Shown: piece by piece, positions 23,883-35,500 of the stretch
Layout: each line of letters opens with the position of its first letter
How positions within the stretch are numbered: position 1 is the stretch's first letter
NCBI GenBank assembly: GCA_963556255.1
Contig: OY744616.1
Span: 7,746,827 to 7,810,826 of the forward strand
DNA: 64,000 nt
Direction: 5' to 3'
Source: Allolobophora icterica
Taxonomy: Eukaryota > Annelida > Clitellata > Crassiclitellata > Lumbricidae
Translations under genes and position numbers: made by a program
Notes under the pieces: generated by a model
What the model saw: only the letters and a program-made list of their open reading frames with translations
Told to the model about the DNA's origin: nothing
The model's database searches: none

Positions 23883-23895
23883 TATCCACTGTTTC
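23625..23895. repeat. (TA)n dinucleotide tracts
   Basis: Several TA runs (23630-23664, 23743-23758, 23824-23840, 23846-23885) with 'tccagtgtct' repeated between them. Confidence 0.9.
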
Positions 23896-24106
23896 CAGCA
23901 ACAATGAAGTCTCAAGGCAACGAGTGTAAAAGCTGCAAATCGAAACGAATAGTCAGTCAGTCCTATAGACTCTCGATTCCTCTGTTTCCGAAGTTTCAAG
24001 TGCTTTAGCAATTAGTAAAAAATGCACTTAGGTTTCTCTAAACTATCTTTCAGTTCCTCATTCCTGGACGCCGGGTATAAAGCTTTTCCCCGATGGAATG
24101 GAATTG

Positions 24107-24107
<1 letters not shown>

Positions 24108-24170
<63 letters not shown>
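24108..24170. repeat. (TA)n tract
   Basis: About 31 uninterrupted TA units directly before the 237-bp duplicated segment. Confidence 0.95.
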
Positions 24171-24172
<2 letters not shown>

Positions 24173-24403
24173 GAAGTTATAACGACTCGAGTTTTATCGT
24201 GTGTAGAACAGAACGGGATATATTACTCGGGGATTATTTCGCATAGATCAATATTCTTCAATTAATCGGCGAGAAATAACAAAAACGGCGATTACATAAC
24301 CGCGCGGATGATGAATGACTTGCTTCGAGAGGATTTTCGTCCTTGAGGCGTTAAACTGGAAGAAATTCATGAGACTAGTATTGTCTTAGCATTCATGTCT
24401 AGT

Positions 24404-24434
<31 letters not shown>

Positions 24435-24670
24435 CGAAGTTATAACGACTCGAGTTTTATCGTGTGTAGAACAGAACGGGATATATTACTCGGGGATTAT
24501 TTCGCATAGATCAATATTCTTCAATTAATCGGCGAGAAATAACAAAAACGGCGATTACATAACCGCGCGGATGATGAATGACTTGCTTCGAGAGGATTTT
24601 CGTCCTTGAGGCGTTAAACTGGAAGAAATTCATGAGACTAGTATTGTCTTAGCATTCATGTCTAGTCAAT
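24171..24670. repeat. perfect 237-bp direct duplication separated by (TA)n
   Basis: 24171-24407 and 24434-24670, both starting 'acgaagttataacgactcga' and ending 'catgtctagtcaat', appear identical over 237 bp, with 26 bp of TA repeat between them. No coding capacity is seen. Either a very recent duplication via the TA tract or an assembly artefact. Confidence 0.9.
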
Positions 24671-24879
24671 TCCAATGCCGAGGTGTCATGTATGAATGGG
24701 AACTTAACACTTCCCCCGCCACCACGTAAATACTTTAATCAACCCTGCGTAGTTGGGTTCGAAGTACGTGCTTTAAACTCCGCCACTGGTCGTGCTCTGG
24801 CAGTGCCAGTCCCGAGCCTGGATAAAAAAGGAGGACGACGTTAATGGTCTTTTCTATCACAAAGTGTCGTTACACTGAA

Positions 24880-24924
24880 ACTACTACTACTACTACTACA
24901 CTACTACTACTACTACTACTACTG

Positions 24925-24962
<38 letters not shown>

Positions 24963-24963
24963 G

Positions 24964-25022
<59 letters not shown>

Positions 25023-25037
25023 ACTACTACTACTACT
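24880..25037. repeat. (CTA)n/(CTG)n trinucleotide repeat
   Basis: CTA units, then about 20 CTG units (24960-25021), then CTA again. The poly-Leu and poly-Ala frames are artefacts. Confidence 0.95.
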
Positions 25038-25129
25038 AAGTACATGCTCCTTATACTGGTCTGCTTAACCCGTTTACCAAACGCAATTCGAACCGTGGCA
25101 AATTCTGCTATACGAAATAGTCCAGCAAC

Positions 25130-25430
25130 ACTGTCTAATGACCAAGCATCAATCGATGGCGCTGAGCAATTGTGAGTGAAGGACTTGCTGAGGCAGTGCG
25201 CCACGGTGCCACACATCTGGCCAAGAATGCTGCAGAGGGGGAATGAAGAGATAAAGGAGGATGGGGTGATGGAGGACTGCGCAGGGAGGACCGGACTGAG
25301 TTAGGTGTGGTGGGCGGGTAAAAGGTTGCGTCTAAATTCTGAGACAACATCGTAAGAGGTCTCCGAAGAGAGCGATTGACGACCGTTGGCTTTTGTGCTT
25401 CGAAAGGACTCATGGAAAACATGGATTGGG
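25130..25430. repeat. degraded family B SINE and unassigned sequence
   Basis: 'catcaatcgatggcgctgag' and 'agtgaaggacttgctgagg' match the family B body. The remainder to 25430 is unassigned. Confidence 0.45.
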
Positions 25431-25434
25431 CGGA

Positions 25435-25725
25435 AGGAAGGAACGAATGAACGAAGGAGAGAAGGAATGAATTAAGGAAGATTGAAGGAATCTTAAAGGA
25501 AGGAAGGAAGGAAGGAAGGAAAAAAGGAAACTAAGGAAGGAAGGAAGGAAGGAAGGAAGGAAGGAAGGAAGGAAGGAAGGAAGGAAGGAAGGAAGGAAGG
25601 AAGGAAGGAAGGAAGGAAGGAAGGAAGGAAGGAAGGAAGGAAGGAAGGAAGGAAGGAAAGAAGGAAGGAAGGAAGGAAGGAAGGAAGGAAGGAAGGAAGG
25701 AAGGAAGGAAGGAAGGAAGGAAGGA
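25435..25725. repeat. (GGAA)n microsatellite
   Basis: Nearly perfect from about 25535 to 25723. Phe-Leu-Pro-Ser frames are artefacts. Confidence 0.97.
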
Positions 25726-25779
25726 GTCAGAAACGAAGGACTGAAGGAAGGGGGAGAAGGAAGATAGAAATAGCGGTAG

Positions 25780-26030
25780 AGAGAGGTAGAGGTAAAATGA
25801 TATAGATGTATAGAGAGATGGATGTAGAGAGAGAGAGAGAAAGACAGACAGACAGAGACAGAGACAGAGAGACACAGAGAAAACAAAGAGAGATAGACTG
25901 TATGTCTTACACAGAGAGAGACTGACAGACAGACTGACAGACAGACACACAGAAAGAGATTCGGAGGGGTAGGTGTAGAAAGAGATAAACGTGAAGAGAG
26001 ACAGTTGTATAGACAGAGACAGAGAGAAAG
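25780..26030. repeat. (GA)n/(GACA)n purine-rich simple repeat
   Basis: AGAGAGAG and CAGACAGA stretches with substitutions. Confidence 0.8.
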
Positions 26031-26139
26031 ACGTATGCCTCTTCGTTAATCCTTCAACGCTTATCTCCCTTCTTCCATCCTTCTGACTCTGCAAGCTTTT
26101 TAATGGGCTCAGTTTACTTACGGATTACGGAGCATGTCA

Positions 26140-26490
26140 GAGCCGTGCCCTGGACTGGCCCATCGATCCCTTCCTGGTATAGCCCATAGATCCATTCCTG
26201 GATTGGCCCCTACATCCCTCCCTGGATTGGTCCCCTAGAGCCATCCCTGGTTTGGCCGCTACATCACTTCCTAAATTGGTACCATTGATCCCTTCCTGGT
26301 ATGCCCCCCTCGATCCATCCCTGGTTTAGCTCATATATACCTCTCTGAATTGGTCCCCTTGATCCATCCCTGAATTGCCCCCTAGATACTTCCCTGAATT
26401 GGCCCCTAGATCCTTCCTGGTTTGGCCATTAGATTAATTCCTGGATTTGCCCCTAGATCCGTCCATTGATTGACCCCCTAAATCTCTACC
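26140..26490. repeat. degenerate minisatellite, 'ctagatccattcctggattggc' type
   Basis: About 10-12 diverged units combine 'gatcc(a/c)tccctgg' and 'attggccccta'. Confidence 0.75.
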
Positions 26491-26625
26491 AGGGCCAGTG
26501 TTGACGAAAATGGTGAAGTTTGTTCCCGCTGAGGGTCTTGCAAAGCTGGTTTGCCATTTCAGTCCGCTCTGATTCTAACTGGGGTCTTGTATACGTTCAA
26601 TGAGCAAGTGATCATTGTCGTAATT

Positions 26626-26719
<94 letters not shown>

Positions 26720-26905
26720 ACAACAACATCATCATCATCAGCATCATGGTCGTCATCATTGTCATGATCATCATCACCATCATCATGATCGTCATCATCA
26801 TCATCATCATCGTCATCATCGTCATCATCATCATCATTATCACCGCCATCATCGTCATCGTCGTCGTCGTCATCATCATCACCATCATCGTCGTCGTCGT
26901 CCACA
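26626..26905. repeat. (ATC)n trinucleotide repeat
   Basis: Perfect ATC at about 26628-26718, then degenerate ATC/GTC to 26905. Ile, Met and Asp homopolymer frames are artefacts. Confidence 0.95.
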
Positions 26906-26994
26906 GCAACAGTAGATGGCTACAGTATTCATAAACATATAAACTCGTTCACACATCTGCCTATGATTATTCACCAGATTGAATTGCAGCCCTG

Positions 26995-27080
26995 TCAACG
27001 AGTTGATTGATTGCTGGCCAGTCAGCCGGTTGATTGATAGCTGGCCAGTCAGCCGGTTGATTGATAGCTCGCCAGTACTG
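26995..27080. repeat. 28-bp tandem repeat, three copies
   Basis: 'gttgattgatagctggccag' followed by 'tcagccg', three diverged copies. Confidence 0.8.
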
Positions 27081-27494
27081 CGTGAACCTGTCATTTGCAT
27101 AATATGACTGCGTTATGATTGATGAAGTGTTCGGCCAGATTTCAATGACAAAGGACCAAGATGAAAATGATTAATTACGTTCCGAAAACGGCCGTCTTTC
27201 GATTCACGTCTTCACCGTAAACTGACGAATAATGGTCGGAAAAGCATTCCCATTCAACAACCTCTACGGTGCCGGGTTTGAATGCATAAAGAGAAAACGT
27301 GTGGTGGCAACAGGAAGACAGACCAAAGTTTAGTCGATTTCAAAGCACTTGATTTTCCATCGTAATCATCATCGTAACCACACAGTTTATAAGGCGCTGC
27401 TCGATAGCTAAGTGCAGCGCACCTGCTTATTCCAGAGCGCTGCGTTCAGTCACAGAGGTTGAGATTTTTAGTGGAGTTCCGAGTCCGCTTGCCA

Positions 27495-27522
27495 GAGATA
27501 AGAGGGAGAGAGAGAGAGACAG

Positions 27523-27553
<31 letters not shown>

Positions 27554-27855
27554 CAGACAGACAGCCAGACAGAAGTCGTTTTCTGTCTGGCTGTCTGTCT
27601 CTCTCTGTCTCCGTCCCCGTCTCCGTCTCTCTGTCTGTATCTGACTCTGTCTCTGTCTGTCTATCTGTTTGTCTGTCGCTGTCTCTGTCTGTCTCTGTCT
27701 GACAGACAGAGACAGAGACAGACAGACAGAGACAGAGAGAGACAGCGAGAGAGAGAGCGAGAGATAGACAGAGAGAGAGACAGCGAGAGAAAGACAGCGA
27801 GAGAGAGAGAGACAGAGACAGACAGACAGACAGAGAGGCAGACAGACAGAAGAGG
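27495..27855. repeat. strand-switching (GACAGA)n/(TCTGTC)n inverted simple repeat
   Basis: Purine-strand GACAGAGA units (27500-27573) switch to CTGTCTCT (27583-27700), then back to GACAGAGA (27701-27850). The blocks are mutually complementary and could fold into long hairpins. Confidence 0.9.
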
Positions 27856-27904
27856 TTGAAGAGCAGAGGCTTATGGCTGGCAGGTAGGTTACGAGTGTCA
27901 TAAC

Positions 27905-28120
27905 TGTCAGTTCGTTGACGATGTTCAGGTGTAACGTCAAGACTTATCTCCTCCTCCTTGCCTATAATACCCGTCGTACTTTGGCTTCTCCTTTCCCTAA
28001 TCTATGGATTTCCATTTGGCTTTCGCAATGGATTATTAGTTTTTTAATGCGACATCCCTCGAAGCGACCATCACGTGATATCTTTGACCTTACAATAAAG
28101 GCGCTATACAAGTCAATAGA
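27905..28120 (+). mobile_element. LINE 3'-end fragment
   Basis: A short frame FRCNVKTYLLLLAYNTRR followed by 'ataaaggcgctatacaagtc' is the usual C-terminus and tail of CR1/L2-type elements. It is followed by (TA)n. Confidence 0.55.
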
Positions 28121-28910
28121 TTAGATTAATATATATATATACATATAAATATATATGTATATATATATATATATTCATGTTTATTGACAAGCACGCTGAC
28201 TGACAAACCGCAGTAAGTTACTTTGAAACACTGGAACATGACGGTACAATTATCAAGATCTTACTGAACACACGTTTTGGCAGCCTGTAAGGCGCCCGTT
28301 CATTTTACAGCTGCCCCTGGGGATTGGAAGGCTGAGCCGAGGCTTGTAATACGGGGAGAGAACCGCGTCTTTCTAGATCTTATGTTGTTCGTGCATCAAT
28401 CCCCCCCCCAGATCAGACTGGATTGCATTGGAGTTGATTAGTTGTCAGTGTGTAGCGACATCTTGTGGCTGCCGGGTTAGTTCGCCTTAACTTTATAGTT
28501 TATGTGTGGCGCTGAGATATGCTGGAGACTACATTATACATTTACATTTACATTTCTCGTGTGTAACAATCCACCCCTAGCCATTAATTGACTGTCGACT
28601 AATGCATTTGGAATATCAATCTCAGAGAACACTAAATGTAACGCACTGCCTGGTTGCGTTACGTATTAAATCATGTAACGCAAGCTAGAGAGAATTCGTG
28701 GAAGTAGGTGCATGACGGAGTGCGTTGGCGGGAACAGCGCATTTGGCAAATGAAGGATTTGCTGACGACATTGATCTTCTATGCTGAGCCAACTGTATCC
28801 TAAATGATCTTGTTCGTATCTCCTACCTTATGCTAACCTATTTTATGCCATCTTATCCATAAGATAGGATGGCATAAGATAGGGTCATCTTATGACATCC
28901 TATGTTATGC

Positions 28911-29199
28911 CAGTGCCGCCTTAGGGGCGAGCGAACAGACAAACAGACATATTCTACAACTCAGGGGGGCCCGAAAATGTCACAGAAAATTAACATGAAC
29001 TTTTCTCTTTTGTCAATAAAAAAAAGTCAGCTCCTCTATATCCCAGCATTCTCGAGTTTAGTTAAATTGGATTTGTTGTACTTTTTTAGCAATCTACTAA
29101 AATAAAATGATTAGCAATGAAATACAATTTGACTTGTGTCATGGGGAGCCCGAACAATATACTATGCACGGGGCCCGAAATATCCTAAGGCCGGCACTG
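28911..29199. mobile_element. MITE-like element with CAGTGCCGCCTTAGG ends
   Basis: Left end 'cagtgccgccttaggggc'; right end 'cctaaggccggcactg' (reverse complement 'cagtgccggccttagg'). The inner sequence contains 'ggggcccgaaa' motifs. The ends look hAT-like; an exact 8-bp target duplication was not found, though 'ttatgc' lies on both sides. Confidence 0.6.
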
Positions 29200-29560
29200 C
29201 TTATGCTATCCTCTCTCATGTTATATACTCTATCTTATGGTATCCTCTATTATCCTGTTCTACTCTGCCGTGTTCTGTTTCATCCTACCCTATTCTCTTC
29301 TATCATATCCTATTCTAAACTATCCGACCTTATCCCGTTCATTACTATCCTATCCTATCTTAACCTGCCCTCCCTTGTATTGCCTTGTCTTGTCTTGTCC
29401 AATCCTATACTTTCCTATTCTATTCTATCATATCCAAATCTACCCTATCCAATCCTATCTTATCCAAATCTATCCTATCTTATCCTATCCAATCCCATCC
29501 TATCCATTCCTATACTAACCTATCCTAGCCTATCCTGTTCCCATCCGTATACTGTCCGAT
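29200..29560. repeat. degenerate (TATCC)n repeat
   Basis: CCTATCCTATC-type pentamers with drift. The upstream 28800-28910 stretch also has this character and includes a small hairpin at 28850-28880. Confidence 0.85.
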
Positions 29561-29612
29561 CATATCAAACCAGAAAAAAAGAATAAATGAATAAGATTCA
29601 AAAGAATAGGAG

Positions 29613-29618
29613 ACATGC

Positions 29619-29711
<93 letters not shown>

Positions 29712-29712
29712 T

Positions 29713-29776
<64 letters not shown>
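29613..29776. repeat. (GACA)n microsatellite
   Basis: About 40 nearly perfect GACA units. Confidence 0.97.
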
Positions 29777-29777
<1 letters not shown>

Positions 29778-30119
29778 TACATCTACTACTGATCAACGAA
29801 AGAAACCTAATACCACTAGACTGTGGGTTTAAATGTCACGCAGCTGTTGCGATAACGGACTAACAAGATCTGGGGCAATGAGGATGGCCACCTGGCGATT
29901 ATCGGCGCCGATATTTTGTCCGATTCATATAACTGCCACGCTTTCAAACCTGATGTATGTAAATATCCGCTATTCGATTGTCAAAATGCAGTCTTATTCC
30001 TGCAAAAATAATTAAAGTAGGCCCCCAACTATTTTAAACACCGGCAGTAATTTGATGAGTTTACATTATGGTAAAGCAATCATAGGCAGTTAGGCACTGA
30101 ATTACCTAAACGAACTCAT

Positions 30120-30300
30120 CATAATCGTAAATTCCAAATTTCTTAAGCGCCACTCGAGTGAATAAGGGTACCAGGTTATTCACGAGTGCCGATGCATTAC
30201 AAAGGCGTGGTGTAATCCAGCGTTGGGAGTCCGGGTGGTGCTCTGTGCTTAGCTTTACAGTAGCGCTATAGATTTGGAGTTTACGAGTACGATTACGATT
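30120..30300 (-). repeat. LINE 3'-end fragment
   Basis: Reverse-complement of the 'gcgctgtagaagttt ... gattaca' 3' end described at 4880-5620. Confidence 0.55.
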
Positions 30301-30393
30301 ATGAATAGATATAGGCCAAAAGTAACAGAAAACAATCGTAACCATTGTTTATCTTTATTCTATAACAACTGCTCTTTAACCTCTCGAACGTGT

Positions 30394-30488
30394 GCCTAGG
30401 TAGCGCAGTAGGTAGCGCGTCAGTCTCATAATCCGAAGCAAAGAGTTGAGCAATCTGAAGGTCGTGAGTTCGATCCTCACCCTGGGCA
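30394..30488 (+). tRNA. tRNA-Met (CAT, elongator), 22-nt intron
   Basis: A 73-nt mature tRNA plus a 22-nt insert. The acceptor stem GCCTAGG pairs with CCTGGGC (one G-U). The A box is tagcgcagtaggtagcgcg, the anticodon arm TCAGT-CTCATAA-TCTGA is interrupted after position 37 by an insert starting 'atccgaagcaaag', and the T arm is GTGAGTTCGATCCTCAC. TTTT follows 5 nt later as a pol III terminator. The exonic sequence closely matches animal elongator tRNA-Met. Best preserved of four local copies. Confidence 0.9.
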
Positions 30489-30652
30489 TGATGTTTTAAA
30501 TGACACCACTAACGAATTTTAAACAACCTATTCCCATACACGGAGGATTTGGCAGTTCACTGAGATTCGGTAGGCCTACCGTTTGCGAAAATTGATACCT
30601 AGATGGAACGAGAATTATTGATGCATGCGTTTATAAGTGACTGAGTTGTGTC

Positions 30653-30721
30653 CCAGTCTCAAATTCGAAACTAAAGCTTTAAAAACCTGAAGGTCGTGAG
30701 TTCGAATCCTCGTTCTGGGCA
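30653..30721 (+). pseudogene. tRNA-Met pseudogene
   Basis: Retains 'cagtctca', an intron-like spacer and the 3' half (cctgaaggtcgtgagttcg, then 'ctgggca'). The acceptor 5' strand and D arm are missing, and the T stem is mispaired. It lies between the first and second intact copies. Confidence 0.65.
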
Positions 30722-30749
30722 TGCTATTTAACGTAATGCTCCGGCTTTC

Positions 30750-30970
30750 AATTCTTCTTCTCTCCCTAGCCGACACCCGCCTTAACAACTGCTATGTCTC
30801 CACTCTTGATCTGGCCCCCAAGGTAACCGGACTCGGACCTCCTTTGGACTACTCTTTGGAATTTACGTAGGGGCCTAACGTTCGTGGATAGGCAGCATAG
30901 GCTGGTGCCTTGCGCTTGGCCTTCGAGTGGCGCTGTAGAAGTTTGGAGATTACAATTAAGCTTACAATTT
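30750..30970 (+). mobile_element. LINE 3'-end fragment
   Basis: Contains 'aaccggactcggacctcctt', 'ataggctggtgccttgcgc' and 'ggcgctgtagaagtttggag', the same 3' end as at 5440-5600. Confidence 0.6.
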
Positions 30971-31136
30971 CGAATGACGACTGTAGCTTCATTTTCTGGG
31001 ACAGAAAGAAGGTAGGCTATAATTATTATGGGATGCGTGTCAGTTGCAGTTAGTAGAAGTAAGCCAACGATTCTTACGCCGTAATTGAGCAGTTGGTTTT
31101 TCATTGTCAATAACAAGTGCTCTTTCAACACCGTGT

Positions 31137-31231
31137 GCCTAGGTAGCGCAGTAGGTAGCGCGTCAGTCTCATAATCCAAACCGAAGAGTTGAGTGATCTG
31201 AAGGTCGTGAGTTCGATCCTCACCCTGGGGA
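31137..31231 (+). tRNA. tRNA-Met (CAT, elongator), 22-nt intron, second copy
   Basis: Identical exonic body to the first copy apart from the last acceptor base (G instead of C), which leaves the terminal 1:72 pair unpaired. The intron is also 22 nt but differs in sequence ('atccaaaccgaagagttgag'). A T-run follows at once. The upstream flank (tgctcttt ... gtgtgcc) resembles that of the first copy, pointing to local duplication. Confidence 0.82.
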
Positions 31232-31359
31232 TGACGTTTTTCCGCTAAATATTTAGCGTGTCTAAGAGGACATATTGAAGATGAACTGTTTAAATTAACT
31301 GATCGGATGAATTGCAAGAGAGAATTATTTATTTTTTATCTATGAAAGAAATTTATATA

Positions 31360-31640
31360 GCACCAGCCAAGCAATCAGCACTAGCCTAAATAATGCTAAA
31401 TGTCAATTAAACAGGCTACAATACAATACAATAAACAAGCTACAGAAATTCTATAAAATAGTATAATATTGCACAGAAAACTAGTAGCCTAGAGCCACCA
31501 GCGGAGAGTTTACACGCACATTGGAATCACATCTTTTACAACAGCAATTCTGCTAATGTGTGTTGTTCTTAAAACATTTCGCTGTAAGAGTATTTGAACT
31601 TAATCAAGCTATACAAACTGTACGCCAAACTAAGTCTGTT
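31360..31640. other. no gene recognised; retroelement-like fragment
   Basis: 'atttatatagcaccagccaa' and 'gctacaatacaatacaataa' resemble the tails of the local retroelements. Nothing coding is seen. Confidence 0.35.
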
Positions 31641-31649
31641 GCACTTAAA

Positions 31650-32385
31650 TATTAAATCTCTTAGATTAGGCAGTGCTAACTATTTATCTCTTAGGTTAGG
31701 TAGTGCTTACTAATTACCTATTATGCTAGATGGTGCTAACTAATTATCTCTTGGGATAGGCAGTGCTAACTAATTATCTTTTAGGTTAGGCACACTGCCA
31801 ACTAATTATCTCTCAGGTTAGGTAGCGCTAACTAATTATCTCTTAGGTTAGGCAGTGCTAATTAATTATCTACTTAGGTTATGCAGTGCTAACTAATTAT
31901 CTCCTTAGGTTAGGCAGTGCTAACTAATTATCTTTTAGGTTAGCTATTCTGCCAACTAATTATCTCTCAGGTTAGGTAGCGCTAACTAATTATCTCTAAG
32001 GCTAGTAAGGTTAGGCAGTGCTCATTAATAATCCTTAGGTTATGAAGTGCTAACTAATTATCTCCTTAGGTTAGGCAGTGCTAACTAATTATCTTTTAGG
32101 GTAGCTATTTTGCCAACTAATTATCTCTTAGGTTAGGTGGCGCTAACTAATTAGCTTCCTCGATTAGGCAGTGCTAACTAATTATCTGTTAGGTTAGGAA
32201 TACTGCCAACTAATTATCTCTTTGGTAAGGTATAGTGTTAACTAATTACCTCCCTAGGTTAGGCAGTGCTAACTAATTATCTCTTAGGTTAAGCAGTGCT
32301 GACTAATTATCTCCTTGGGTTAGGCAGTGCTAACTAATTATCTCTTAGGTTAGGTATACTGCCAACTAATTATCTCTAGACTTAT
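31650..32385. repeat. about 30-bp minisatellite
   Basis: Roughly 23 diverged units of 'taggttaggcagtgctaact' plus 'aattatctct', with variants 'ggtatactgccaact' and 'ggtagcgctaact'. It ends 150 bp beyond the stop codon of THEMIS-like gene 1. Confidence 0.93.
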
Positions 32386-32454
32386 GTAACTCTAACGAAT
32401 CTCATTCAATGATACAATCGATGCTAATCCTACTCGAATCGTATTTTAATGCGC

Positions 32455-32460
32455 GTAAAG
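32455..32460 (-). promoter_or_regulatory. candidate poly(A) signal ATTAAA of THEMIS-like gene 1
   Basis: ATTAAA on the minus strand about 80 nt beyond the stop codon at 32542. It is the common variant hexamer, and its distance is similar to the AATAAA sites of the two paralogues. Confidence 0.4.
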
Positions 32461-32541
32461 TTGATAGCATTCTTGTCCCCTGGGTAGTTCATTGCATATG
32501 AGGGTGCACATAATATTATGATGTAGTGTTGGCAATATTTC

Positions 32542-35500
32542 TTACAGGCAGTCAATGCAAGACTGTTGAACTCTGCTTCCGTTTCGAAAGAATTTGATAT
32601 TTGCATTGTCGAGTCCATATTCGCGAAGTGTGTCATCCGACATACGAGCAAAATCCCTTCCCGTGATACTCTTTTGGTGCCAAACCGTTACGACATCACT
32701 CGGTACCTGCATCTCCCTCAGAAACTGCGACATCTCAGATGCGGTGAATTTGGTGATGTTTCCGTCCACAGGTAGAACGACACTTTTCTCTGCAACACAC
32801 ACCAACAGAGAAAAGCTCATTGAAACACAAGTCGAACATACTGTAATTGTTAGTGCAATATGTACGACTTCGACGAAGGCTCGAAGTGGGAAGCAATAGG
32901 TGCCGGTATGGATATAAGAACCATTCCCCTTCCCTCGCCCTCCCCGATACCGATGTGTCTTTGGGCCATACCGGTATGGATCTTTCGCCTGGAGAAGTTC
33001 CGGTATGCTTTTAGCTGGCCAGGAGAGGTGCCGGTATGGCATACCGTTTCATACCGTCCCACTTCGAGCCCTGGACTTCGTAATTATGATCTTAATCGTA
33101 ATCCTAAACTTCAAATTTATAAAGTGCCTCGCTTAAGCTATAAGCGCATGGAATCAGCTCATTCACGAGCGCTGCGTCAGATCAGAGGGTTTGTCAAGAA
33201 CTCCAGTGAAGATCAGAGCCCGGTTGCCAGATTCTCCTAGATTTCACTCAGTGAAAACTCAGTGTGGCCGGAGTTTCATTTACATTTTATGCCCGATAGA
33301 CACCGTGTCTGGACACTCGCCACAAACATACACTACATATTCTATCTGTAGCAAAGCATCGCCACTTTGGCTGTCACAGATGTAAAGAATATATCTTATT
33401 CTCCTATTACTTTCGTAAACGTGTGCCTAGGTAGCGCAGTAGGTAGCGCGTCAGTCTCATAATCCAAAGCGAAGAGTTGAGCGATCTGAAGGTCGTGAGT
33501 TCGATCCTCACCATGGGCACGATTTTTTGTTTACATAGGGGCCTATATAGTTTTCACTGCTTATGACTGCCAGGGCCATGATCACCCTCCTCCTTTCACC
33601 AGGTTTGTATGTATGTATGTACGGATGTATGTATGTATGTATTTATTTGTGTAAGTATATATACGTATTTATATGTGTGTAAACATGAATATGTGTGTTT
33701 GTAAGCATTCATGTTGGTTGGATGGATGGATGTATATATATGTATGCCATAGACCTCACACGGGAGACTATAGCTTGTGTTATGGTTCCCAGTCTTTTCA
33801 GAGTAAGAGACCCTTACTAAAAGGAGTCATTCAATCCTCGGCACCTATAGATCTTACACTGGAGACTAGAGCTGGCCTTAGTTTCATTTAGTTTTCTCCC
33901 AGTTAGTTCCTTGTATTCAACCACAGTGTTCCGACTATTTCTACACTGCCGATAGAAATGGGGGAAATAGTTATAAGCATAATGTCAGTAGTGATGATCA
34001 GTAGTTTTTCACATTTTCATTACAGAAAAGGCTGCACATAATATTATCCTGCCGCGACACCCGTAGAGCAGGTTACGGCACCCTCGAGTGCCGCGGCATC
34101 CAGTTTGGGAAACAGTGGTTTATGTGGTATCTATCTGTGGAGAAGAAAGAGAGACAGTGGTAAACGAAGCAAAAAACTACAGGCCCGTTAGCCTGACAAG
34201 CATTGTGTGTAAAGTGATGGAGAGAATCATCAAAGATGCCATGATCGAGCATTATGAGAAATACAGTGTGCACGATCCTCAATAGCCAACACGGATTTAC
34301 GAAAGGCAGGTCGTGTCTAACAAACCTGTAAGATTTCTTTGAAGAGATGTTTGAAAAACTGGATGAAGGAAAAGCGGTGGATGTAGTATACCTGGACTTC
34401 GCAAAGGCATTCGACAAGGTCCCACACAAAAGGTTAGGAAAGAAATTGGAAGCGAGTGGAATCGGTGGAAATTTGTTGATATGGATAAAACAATGGTTGA
34501 CAGATAGAAGACAAAAAGTTGGAATAAGAGGAAAATGTTCAAAATGGTCGAAGGTGTGGAGTGGGGTGCCCCAAGGATCTGTTTTGGGACCGTTGCTTTT
34601 TGTTATCTTCATAAGCGACATTGACACTGGAATAGTGTCACAGATATCAAAGTTCGCCGATGATACGAAAATGGGCAGAGAGGTGGACACGGAAGAAGAA
34701 GCCGATCTACTGAGGAACGACATCAAAAGACTGTACAGATGGGCCGAGGATTGGCAGATGCTGTTCAACATAGAGAAATGTTCAGTTATGCACATGGGAA
34801 AAACCAACAAAAATTCCAATATGAAATGGGAGGAGTATTATTGAGGGAATCAGAAGAGGAGAAGGACCTAGGAGTAATCATACACAGCAGTACTAAACCC
34901 TCAAGACAGTGTGCTGAGGCTGCAAAGAAAGCGAATAAAGTACTAGGAATGATTAAAAGAACAATAATTAGCAGAGAAAAAGAAATAATGCTCGAATTAT
35001 ACAAATCATTGGTCAGACCTAATTTGGAGTATTGTGTGCAGGTGTGGTGTCCATATTTGAGACAGGATATAGAAAAACTAGAGAAGATACAAAGGAGAGC
35101 AACGAAGATGATCAATGGATTCGACAAACTGGCATATGAAGAAAGACTGAGGAGATGCAAGCTGAGAATATTGGAGGAAAGAAGAAATAGAGGAGATTTA
35201 ATAGAGACATTCAAGATAGTGACAGGAAGAGATAAAATACCAGCATAAAGGCTCTTTAAATTCTCAAGTGACAACAGAACTAGAGGGCACAGCTACAAGA
35301 TTGTTAAAAAATCGGCTGGGACAATAATGCAAAGATTCTTCAGTGCCAGAGTGGTGAACAATTGGAATAAGTTGGACGAGGGGGCTGTTACTGCGGACTC
35401 GGTTATTGCATTTAAGAAGAAAGTAAATAAACTTGGATACTAGAACGAGATGCAATTGAGAGGAAGCTCGAGAGAGTGGCTCTGACACAGATGAAAGTCT

